Below are positions 57,374 to 64,000 of a stretch of 64,000 nucleotides of DNA, piece after piece (the stretch's first letter is position 1; every line of letters begins with the position of its first letter). The DNA is taken from positions 17,059 through 81,058 of the forward strand of contig MIBJ01000022.1 of assembly GCA_001829495.1 (NCBI GenBank), in the 5' to 3' direction. Source of the DNA: Spirochaetes bacterium RBG_16_49_21 (GTDB taxonomy: Bacteria > Spirochaetota > UBA4802 > UBA5550). The notes under the pieces are model-generated. The model was given only the letters and a program-made list of their open reading frames with translations. It ran no database searches and was not told the DNA's origin. The position numbers and the translations under genes are program-made.

Positions 57374-60121
57374 TCAAGAGTCCCCTCCGAGCTTATTCAT
57401 CTTAAGAGAAACCAATTTTGAAATCCCGGGCTCCTCCATGGTAACCCCGTACAGGGTCTCGCCGATGGTCATGGTTTTCTTATTGTGGGTGACTATGACA
57501 AACTGGGAGCTCCGCGTGAACTCTTTAAGGAGCCGTATGAACCTCCCGACATTCTGTTCATCCAAGGCCGCATCAATCTCATCAAGGAAGCAGAAGGGCG
57601 AGGGCTTTACCATATAGGTGGCAAAAAGGAGCGCTATGGCGGTGAGCGTCCTCTCGCCGCCCGAAAGGAGGTTTATGTACTTGAGCTTCTTGCCCGGCGG
57701 CCGGATCATGATCTCAATCCCGCTTTCCAAAACATTGTTGGGGTCCACCAGCTCGACGGTCGCGTCGCCTCCGGCGAACAGCTGCTTGAATATCTCTGAA
57801 AAATTTTTTCGTATGCTCTTGAAGGTGTCCATGAACATCTCGACCGATGTCCGGCTGATGTCCTCAATGACCGTGTAGATGTCCTCCCGCGCCTTCTCGA
57901 TATCATTCTTCTGGCCGGTATAATAGGCAAGGCGATTTTTTAAATTCTGATATTCCTCAATCGCAAGATTGTTGATCGGCCCCAGATCCTGTATCCGCTT
58001 TTTTATCTCATTGCTCCGGGCCAGCAGATCATCAAGCTGCGGCCCATCCACGCCGAGATTTTCGATATCCGTAATTTTTTTCTCGTACTCGACCCAGAGG
58101 TATTCCTCGACGCTGTTTTTCTTAAACACGACTTCAATCTGGGTCTTGTCGAGTGCGCCGATCTTCTCGACAATCCGCTTCAATTCACCCTCGTCATTGC
58201 GGGTGACGGTTTTCCGCTCATGAATCGACTTCTCTATCTCCTGTCTCTTTTCGGTCAGATCGGCGATGCTCTTCAGGAGGGAACTGCTCCGCTCGTTGAA
58301 TTCGGTAAGCCGCCGGTCCCATTCCCCTATTTCAGCGGAAAGCTCCTCTATCTTCTTGTCGGCCCTGAGCACCTCTTCCCGATAATGCTCGATCTGTTTT
58401 TCCAGATCCAGGATCTGATTTTCCAGGGATAGAACATGCTTTTCGATCCAGTCATGCTCGTTCTCGTTCCGTGAAAGGTCCTTCTCAATCCGGGTTATCA
58501 TCTGATTGACGTCCTCAAGCTCAACCTGCTCATTCTGGATACGGGCCTCAAGGGAGGCGATCTCCCTTCTGTTCTCCTCTATGCCGTCCGCCGTGGATTT
58601 TATTCTTTTATCCAGAGTCTCCTTCTCGGCGTGTATGCCGGTCTTATCAAACAGGATCGACCGGAATCCGTCCTCGTATCCTTCAAACTTGAGTATATCC
58701 GCCTTCAGGCGCGCCAGTTCCACAGATTCGATGGCGGCCAGAGCGTCGGCGCTCCTGCCGGCCTTAATATCCGCTGCCGCTTTCATGAGAGATTCCTCAA
58801 TTGCGTCAATCACGGCATTTATGCTCCGCCGCACCTCGATCCTCTCCTTCTCCGAACCCTCAAGCTCGGCTTTCCTCTTTTCTATCGCGTCCACGAGCCT
58901 TTTGATCGCCTGATCGAGCATGGCCAGCAGCTCCTTGAGCCGCTGCTCCGCTTCCCTGATCCTCGACTTTCTCTCATCAATGGCTTCCCGCGACTTCTGG
59001 ATCGAGTCGATCTTCCTCTTACGCGTTGCGAAGAAGGATTCGAGTTTCCGCCGGTCGTCCTCGATCCTTGCGCCGATCTGGATGCCTGACTGCCGCGCCC
59101 TGCCCCTCTCTTCGATCAGCCTCGCGAGGTTGCCGCTCCGCTCCCCGATCTTGTCCTCGATCCCCTTCTTCAAATTAAGCTCTTCATTGATCCGGCCCCT
59201 GTTCTTTCCGGTCCGGTCGTCAATATCCTCGACGCGGATCCGGTAAGCATGGAGCCGCTTCTCAAGCTCAAAAAGCTGATGCTGGATGTCGTTTTTTCTT
59301 TTCTCGTCCTTCTCATTGGACGCCGAGATGGCGGCGATCTGCGCGGATACCGCCGCCCGTTCCTTGTTGTATTTCTCGATTTCCTCCGCAATCCGCTCAT
59401 GCCTGGCCGCAAGCTCCCCGAAGCGCAATGCATGGATTGTAACGTCAAGGTCGCCGAGCTCGTTTTTAAGCGCGATATACGCCTTGGTGGTTTCAACCTG
59501 CTTGGATTTGGATTCCTTCTCCCGCTCGATCTCCTTGATGATGTCGCTGATCCGATCAAGATTGTCGCTCGTTTCAGAGAGCTTTTTTAACGATTCCCTC
59601 TTCTGCAATTTATATTTGGAGATGCCGGCCGCTTCCTCGAATATGTACCGGCGGTCTTCCGCCCTCGTAGATAGTATGAGGTCGATCTTCCCCTGCTCCA
59701 TAACGGAATACGCGGACTTGCCGATACCCGTATCGAGAAACAGGTTTTCGACGTCCTTGAGCCTGACCGGCGACTTGTTGATAAGATATTCCGATTCGCC
59801 GTCCCGGAAAATTCTTCTGCCCACGGTGACCGAATCGGAATTTATGTCCAGTACCTTGCCGGTGTTGTCGATGGTGACAAAGACCTCGGAGAGGGAAACC
59901 TGTTTCCGCTGGTCAGTCCCCGCGAAAATAATATCCTCCATCCTCTCGCCGCGGATGTTTTTCGCCTGCTTCTCTCCCAGAACCCACTTTATGGCGTCAA
60001 CCACATTGGATTTGCCGCACCCGTTGGGTCCCACGATGACGGTGACTCCCGGCTCGAAATTAATGCGGGTTTTGTCGGCAAACGACTTGAACCCGAACAG
60101 CTCCATTGATTTCAGGAACAT
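57374..60121 (-). CDS. smc: chromosome segregation protein SMC, short form without a clear hinge
   Basis: 915 residues from the ATG at 60121 (MFLKSMELFGFKSFADKT). The N-terminal ATPase has GPNGCGKSNVVDAIKWVLGE; the C-terminal one has the signature NLLSGGERTLTAIALLFA and Walker B PFCFLDEIDAALD. Between lie two coiled coils. Typical SMC proteins have about 1150-1200 residues with a globular hinge bearing GVxG and GG motifs; here the middle has only FEGYEDGFRSILFDKTGIHA, which looks like the lead-in to a hinge, and then coiled coil resumes. The short length suggests a reduced hinge. SMC organises the nucleoid with ScpA/ScpB (not in window). Confidence 0.93.
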   Translation of the reverse strand: MFLKSMELFGFKSFADKTRINFEPGVTVIVGPNGCGKSNVVDAIKWVLGEKQAKNIRGERMEDIIFAGTDQRKQVSLSEVFVTIDNTGKVLDINSDSVTVGRRIFRDGESEYLINKSPVRLKDVENLFLDTGIGKSAYSVMEQGKIDLILSTRAEDRRYIFEEAAGISKYKLQKRESLKKLSETSDNLDRISDIIKEIEREKESKSKQVETTKAYIALKNELGDLDVTIHALRFGELAARHERIAEEIEKYNKERAAVSAQIAAISASNEKDEKRKNDIQHQLFELEKRLHAYRIRVEDIDDRTGKNRGRINEELNLKKGIEDKIGERSGNLARLIEERGRARQSGIQIGARIEDDRRKLESFFATRKRKIDSIQKSREAIDERKSRIREAEQRLKELLAMLDQAIKRLVDAIEKRKAELEGSEKERIEVRRSINAVIDAIEESLMKAAADIKAGRSADALAAIESVELARLKADILKFEGYEDGFRSILFDKTGIHAEKETLDKRIKSTADGIEENRREIASLEARIQNEQVELEDVNQMITRIEKDLSRNENEHDWIEKHVLSLENQILDLEKQIEHYREEVLRADKKIEELSAEIGEWDRRLTEFNERSSSLLKSIADLTEKRQEIEKSIHERKTVTRNDEGELKRIVEKIGALDKTQIEVVFKKNSVEEYLWVEYEKKITDIENLGVDGPQLDDLLARSNEIKKRIQDLGPINNLAIEEYQNLKNRLAYYTGQKNDIEKAREDIYTVIEDISRTSVEMFMDTFKSIRKNFSEIFKQLFAGGDATVELVDPNNVLESGIEIMIRPPGKKLKYINLLSGGERTLTAIALLFATYMVKPSPFCFLDEIDAALDEQNVGRFIRLLKEFTRSSQFVIVTHNKKTMTIGETLYGVTMEEPGISKLVSLKMNKLGGDS

Positions 60122-60262
60122 AGGCCCTTCCTGTATAATAAATACTATTGTAAAAATTCCATGGGCGACATAATGCAAGTATATTTTATCCCGTTGCGAA
60201 AAAAAATAGCCCCCGGTCATGGAATTTGTCCTTGACTCATAAAACAGTCGAATGGCATAAAA

Positions 60263-60832
60263 ATGCCGGTCATCCCGATGAATCGAGCTCTAAAATATCC
60301 GGTGATTATGAAAATTCTGGCTGCTGCCGCACTGCTTCAATTCTTCCTTTCCGGATGCTCTTCGCCTACGGTAAAAATTTTTAAAAAAAATAACATCGTC
60401 GCAATTCCCGTTGACAAAGCTCGCCGGACACGGGAAGAGATTGACCGGTACGCGACCTATGCGGTTTATTTCAAGCTGGAAAAGGCCGTGGATTCCATCA
60501 GGATCCGGATCTCCGCTGAATACGTCGCCGATATCATCGGAACCAGAAAAACCAGGGAAACCTACTTCATCGTTGAAAAAATAATCGACGCGCGAAAATT
60601 CAAAAATACCGATGTTCGGTATTTTTATTCGGAAATGGGGAGAAACTTCGACGCGGAGTGGAATGCCGCCAAAGGTCTCGTCCTTGTTTCCGAAAAGGGG
60701 AGCCCGTTCAAAGCCCTTGACGGCAATTCAATTTACCGGATACGCTTCACGCCCTTCTCATCGGAGAACTTTGTGTTTGCCGTAACAATCGATGCAGATT
60801 GCGGCGTAACCTTCATGGATGAAATAAAATAA
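60263..60832 (+). CDS. lipoprotein of unknown function
   Basis: 189 residues; the start could also be the ATG at codon 6 (60278) or 16 (60308). MKILAAAALLQFFLSGC from the last gives the best signal peptide with lipobox LSGC. The mature domain has alternating charged and hydrophobic residues consistent with a beta-rich periplasmic domain (IRIRISAEYVADIIGTRKTR, FTPFSSENFVFAVTIDADCG). Family not recognised. It is divergent from smc and converges on pyrE. Confidence 0.7.
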   Translation: MPVIPMNRALKYPVIMKILAAAALLQFFLSGCSSPTVKIFKKNNIVAIPVDKARRTREEIDRYATYAVYFKLEKAVDSIRIRISAEYVADIIGTRKTRETYFIVEKIIDARKFKNTDVRYFYSEMGRNFDAEWNAAKGLVLVSEKGSPFKALDGNSIYRIRFTPFSSENFVFAVTIDADCGVTFMDEIK

Positions 60833-60836
60833 ATTA

Positions 60837-61418
60837 TTACGTCCTGCTTATCCTGCGAGAATCAAAATCAGATCTTTTGAATAATGATATCACCGGTACG
60901 GCCGCATTCTCGATCCTTTCCCTGCCTCCTTCCTCGCGGTCGATGATCACCGCCGCCTGCACCACGGTGAGGCCCGATTCCCTCATCCGCTCTATTGCGG
61001 TAATGGTTGATCCTCCGGTGGTGATGACGTCATCGATAACGACCGCGCTTTGAACGTCTTTCAAACCGCCCTCGATCCATTTTTGGGTCCCGTGCTCCTT
61101 GGGCTCTTTGCGGACAATAAGCGGCGACAGGCGAAATCCCCGCCGGCTTGCCGCTATGGATGTGGAGATCGATATGGGATCGGCGCCCAGGGTGAGGCCG
61201 CCGACCGCCTGGATGCCGGAGCCGGCGATGAGCGGCTGCAGCGCATCGAGCATCACCTCGCCGATGAGGAACACGCCTTCAGGATCAAGGGTGGTGGCTT
61301 TGCAGTCAAAATAGTAGGAGCTTCGGCGGCCCGAGACCAGGGTAAAGGGAGGGTTTTCCCGATATATGAAAGACTTCTCGTATAAAATTTCAAACAAGCG
61401 CTCGCGCATGGAAGCCAT
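60837..61418 (-). CDS. pyrE: orotate phosphoribosyltransferase
   Basis: 193 residues from the ATG at 61418, with AGAGGTTTAAC upstream; an earlier in-frame ATG overlaps the neighbouring gene and is rejected. It catalyses orotate plus PRPP to orotidine 5'-phosphate. The PRPP motif is VVIDDVITTGGSTITAI, with SGRRSSYYFDCK at the substrate side and VRKEPKEHGTQK forming the flexible loop. It follows a hypothetical gene by 44 bases on the same strand. Confidence 0.95.
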   Translation of the reverse strand: MASMRERLFEILYEKSFIYRENPPFTLVSGRRSSYYFDCKATTLDPEGVFLIGEVMLDALQPLIAGSGIQAVGGLTLGADPISISTSIAASRRGFRLSPLIVRKEPKEHGTQKWIEGGLKDVQSAVVIDDVITTGGSTITAIERMRESGLTVVQAAVIIDREEGGRERIENAAVPVISLFKRSDFDSRRISRT

Positions 61419-61462
61419 AGTTAAACCTCTGAAATATTTTACCGCCCGTAAAGAACCAAGCG

Positions 61463-62014
61463 TTATTTCATCGCAGCCAGGCACACACCGATGCCCTTCC
61501 AGAATTCGTCCTTGCTGATTTTTTCCGTGAGATAGGACTTGATAAGCCTCTGGATATCCGGCTGGAACGCGTCCCAGTATTTGCCCGCCCACCCTTCAGG
61601 GAACTGCCTCTTGTCCTCCTCGCTCATTTCGCCGGTGCTGTAGGAAACGAACTGGGTGATCATGGCCAGGAGCATTTCTTTCGGAATGCTTGACGAGCGC
61701 GCCGCATCCTTACCGGAGAGCCACTGGTCGAGGAGCACCGCAAGCTCTTCCTCGCTGATGCCCGGAATTTCGCTCCGGATCATATCGGCGACGAGCCGGC
61801 GCGACATGCGGTGGATATTTTCGGTGTCCATTCCCATCTTTTTGCTGAAGCCCTCCGCCATGTTCCGCGCCATATACTGAAAATCAAGCTGGCCGAGGCT
61901 CGTTTCGCGCTCCATTCGCCTCTTCAGCGCCTCCATCAGAAGATCCAGCTCGTACCGGGTGGCGCGCTGGAGGATGAACTCGATCATCTCGGTAACTGTA
62001 TTATCGATACTCAC
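61463..62014 (-). CDS. helical hypothetical protein
   Basis: 183 residues, all helical, soluble. It begins MSIDNTVTEMIEFILQRATR, with further landmarks LRIxSE-type IRSEIPGISEEELAVLLDQW and a tryptophan-containing C-terminus (GWAGKYWDAFQP, EFWKGIGVCLA). It sits between rarA and pyrE on the same strand with short spacing, so it is probably cotranscribed. No known domain is recognised. Confidence 0.68.
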   Translation of the reverse strand: MSIDNTVTEMIEFILQRATRYELDLLMEALKRRMERETSLGQLDFQYMARNMAEGFSKKMGMDTENIHRMSRRLVADMIRSEIPGISEEELAVLLDQWLSGKDAARSSSIPKEMLLAMITQFVSYSTGEMSEEDKRQFPEGWAGKYWDAFQPDIQRLIKSYLTEKISKDEFWKGIGVCLAAMK

Positions 62015-62032
62015 GACTGTCGGCTCCTCTTG

Positions 62033-63319
62033 CTATCTGCGGCGCCCCGGCCAGAGGGCCTTCAGCCGCTCCCTGATCGCCTTCTCGCTCCCCGCATCCG
62101 AAGGCTTATAGAACACCGTGTCCTTGATTTCCTCCGGCAGATACACCTCGTCAACGAAATGCCCGTCAAAGTCATGCGGGTATTTATATCCTTTGCCGTA
62201 TCCGTGCTTTTTCATCAAATCAGTCGGGGCGTTTCGGAGATGCAGGGGGATTTCATAGTTCGAATCCTTCGCCGCCTCCTTGGCGCTCTGAATAGCCAGA
62301 TAGGAGGCGTTGCTCTTGGGCGCTGAGGCGAGGTACGTGGCGCACTGTGAAAGAATGATCTCGGCCTCAGGCAGCCCGATATTTTGCGTCGCGGTCATGG
62401 CGGATACCGCCAGGGTGATCGCCGTGGGCGCGGCATTGCCGATGTCCTCAGATGCGAAGATCGCCATCCGCCGCGCGATGAATACCGGGTCCTCGCCCGA
62501 GAGAATCATGCGGGCGAGATAGTAGACCGCCGCGTCCGGGTCCGATCCCCGGAGCGATTTGATGAAGGCCGATATGGTATCGTAGTGCCTGTCCCCGGCG
62601 CGATCATAGTAGAGCATGGAGTTGCGGACCGCCTCTTCCAGGTGTTCGTCGGATATACGGCCGTCGGACGAAAGTGAAAATGCGGTTTCAAGGATATTGA
62701 GCATTCTGCGCGCGTCGCCGTTGGATATCGCAACGAGCTTTTCCTTTACGGCATCATCGGAAAACCGGGCATTCCCCTGCTTCAATATCTCATCCCGGTT
62801 CAGGGCGTTGTTCAGAATATCGAGAAGATTCTTTTCCGACAAGCGGACGAGCTTGAGCACCCGGGTGCGCGACAGGAGAGGTGAGATGACGCTGAATGAG
62901 GGATTTTCGGTTGTCGCCCCGATAAGGATGATGTCGCCCGACTCCACCGAGCCGAGAACCGAGTCCTGCTGTGCCTTGTTGAACCGGTGCATCTCGTCAA
63001 GGAACAGGAGGGTATGTACTCCCTTTTTCCTGTTCTCCCTTCCCTTTTCTATGACCTTTCTGACATCGGTCACGCCCGCGGAAATGGCGCTTAGAAAATA
63101 TGAATCCATATTGCAGTACGCTCCGATGAGCCGCGCGAGCGTGGTCTTGCCGGATCCCGGCTCTCCCCAGAGGACAAGCGAAAAGGCGGTGCCCTTGTCG
63201 ATGATCGTCTTGAGTACCCGGTGTTGTGCGAGGAGGTGCTCCTGGCCGATAAACTCTTCTATGCTCCGGGGACGGCACCGGTCCGCAAGGGGGCTGAATG
63301 TCTGGGTTTCATTCATCAT
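62033..63319 (-). CDS. rarA: replication-associated recombination protein A (RarA/MgsA)
   Basis: 428 residues, AAA+ ATPase acting at stalled replication forks. Walker A is LWGEPGSGKTTLARLI, Walker B HTLLFLDEMHRFNKAQQD, sensor 1 IGATTENPSFSV and the arginine finger in SRTRVLKL. The tetramerisation region RHYDTISAFIKSLRGSDPDA and LHLRNAPTDLMKKHGYGKGY are family marks. The second codon is also ATG. It precedes the helical hypothetical gene by 18 bases. Confidence 0.95.
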   Translation of the reverse strand: MMNETQTFSPLADRCRPRSIEEFIGQEHLLAQHRVLKTIIDKGTAFSLVLWGEPGSGKTTLARLIGAYCNMDSYFLSAISAGVTDVRKVIEKGRENRKKGVHTLLFLDEMHRFNKAQQDSVLGSVESGDIILIGATTENPSFSVISPLLSRTRVLKLVRLSEKNLLDILNNALNRDEILKQGNARFSDDAVKEKLVAISNGDARRMLNILETAFSLSSDGRISDEHLEEAVRNSMLYYDRAGDRHYDTISAFIKSLRGSDPDAAVYYLARMILSGEDPVFIARRMAIFASEDIGNAAPTAITLAVSAMTATQNIGLPEAEIILSQCATYLASAPKSNASYLAIQSAKEAAKDSNYEIPLHLRNAPTDLMKKHGYGKGYKYPHDFDGHFVDEVYLPEEIKDTVFYKPSDAGSEKAIRERLKALWPGRRR

Positions 63320-63393
63320 GCATAGTACGCTATTGTAGTGATAAAAAAATCCGGCTTTACCGGATTTTCATATCTGTAACATAACCGCCTGTA

Positions 63394-63666
63394 TCACGTG
63401 TTGGCGCCCTCTTCCCCATGGCGGAAGTCTTTTCCTCTGGGGAAGGATTTTTTTATCCTGCCCTGTTGGACCGACATTCTCCGTATCTTTTTGAGTCTCC
63501 GGCGCTCAGCTTCTTCCCTCTTCCTTTTTTTCTCTTCGCTCGGCTTTTCATAATATCTTCTTCTTTTCAGCTCCTTGAAAATCCCCTCAAAAGCCATCTT
63601 CTTTTTAAGATTCTTAAAAGCCTTCTCGATATCGCCGTTGACCTCAACTTCCAATGGGTGCGTCAT
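63394..63666 (-). CDS. rpsU: 30S ribosomal protein bS21
   Basis: 90 residues, longer than the usual 58-71. The core LEVEVNGDIEKAFKNLKKKM and FKELKRRRYYEKPSEEKKRK is classical S21; the rest is a basic C-terminal extension (RRMSVQQGRIKKSFPRG). It binds 16S rRNA near the anti-Shine-Dalgarno region. GGATGT-type sequence precedes the ATG. Downstream (63319-63393) lies the rarA start. Confidence 0.93.
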   Translation of the reverse strand: MTHPLEVEVNGDIEKAFKNLKKKMAFEGIFKELKRRRYYEKPSEEKKRKREEAERRRLKKIRRMSVQQGRIKKSFPRGKDFRHGEEGANT

Positions 63667-64000
63667 CTACATCACATCCTTTTTCCGTTGTTAAAATTTT
63701 TCACTGTCCGGCACCATAGTGAAATGGATTTGATTTGTCAATTAAAATTAACTACCATAAATATACTGAAAATATTATTGACCGCCAACATTAAATCCGC
63801 GTTGCTATATTAGCGATTTCAAAATTCGTGCTACTTCCGTATGATTAGTACTTAATGCACGGTGAAATTCATCAGCAAGGCTGCATCGACAAAACATCCC
63901 TTTGTCGCTATGAAGATATTGAGTCGATCAAGCCTTCAAACCGTCCGCCATCAGGCGGACACCAATCGGGGTGCATGTCTGAGGCGAGTCCCACGCAGTG
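63667..64000. other. right-edge region, unassigned
   Basis: 334 bases. The first 170 are AT-rich and likely hold the bS21 promoter. From about 63855 to the edge an open plus-strand frame starts MHGEIHQQGCIDKTSLCRYE and runs off the window; an opposite frame is also partly open. The palindrome GTCCGCCATCAGGCGGAC lies at 63943-63960. I cannot decide whether a partial gene or repeat begins here. Confidence 0.3.

Noticed and set aside
63855..64000. Partial gene at the right edge
   Set aside because: Both strands are open over this short interval and neither shows a known motif, so it is recorded only as unassigned.

Overview
This window reads as a chromosome segment of a spirochaete, most like the Leptospira side of the phylum. 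That is inference from gene content; there is no rRNA here. The signs are a dcw cluster opening with mraZ-rsmH-ftsL, a MurE with the DNPR motif of meso-diaminopimelate enzymes, a flgG-flgA-flgH-flgI-flgJ operon whose FlgH has lost its lipobox cysteine (as expected for periplasmic flagella), a short SMC with no recognisable hinge, a class I adenylate cyclase, and many lipoproteins. Base composition is moderate, with AT-rich islands in the accessory part.

Layout. 1-7.2 kb: peptidoglycan/division cluster on the minus strand (mraZ, rsmH, ftsL, murE, murF, mraY, murD cut by the window edge), driven by one promoter with MraZ-box repeats; ftsI is not at its usual place. 7.4-23 kb: accessory block between a tRNA-Gly and a tRNA-Thr. 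It holds an orphan ABC ATPase, a TMEM43-like membrane protein, gene debris, then a run of small unrelated genes mostly on the plus strand (FosA-like enzymes, NYN nuclease, YdeI-like, phosphatase, enoyl-CoA hydratase, methyltransferase, DUF2059, DUF1304, DoxX, cupin). Repeated junction sequences and two attC-like sites suggest an integron-like cassette array without a visible integrase. A large sensor kinase with a degenerate receiver domain closes it. 23-27 kb: orphan genes and a class I adenylate cyclase. 27.3-33.3 kb: a glycerol-3-phosphate oxidation operon in which GlpAB is followed by a fused cytochrome b/c-2xHdrC protein, a separate HdrB-like protein and a small c-type cytochrome. 33.5-37.3 kb: two short-chain dehydrogenases, a thiamine-diphosphate enzyme and a Rieske protein. 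37.5-41.1 kb: DinB-like protein, lipoprotein amidase, hydrolase, YHS protein. 41.2-44.5 kb: flagellar operon. 44.8-64 kb: housekeeping genes (DAHP synthase, PurQ, PurS-PurL fusion, acyl-CoA ligase, UvrA, SMC, PyrE, RarA, bS21) mixed with small spirochaete-type unknowns.

The intergenic space carries at least six families of palindromic or inverted repeats. The strongest candidates for something undescribed are the structured, terminator-ended RNA directly upstream of the NYN nuclease gene, the rearranged Glp/Hdr/cytochrome electron pathway, and the cassette-like array with three FosA-like copies.
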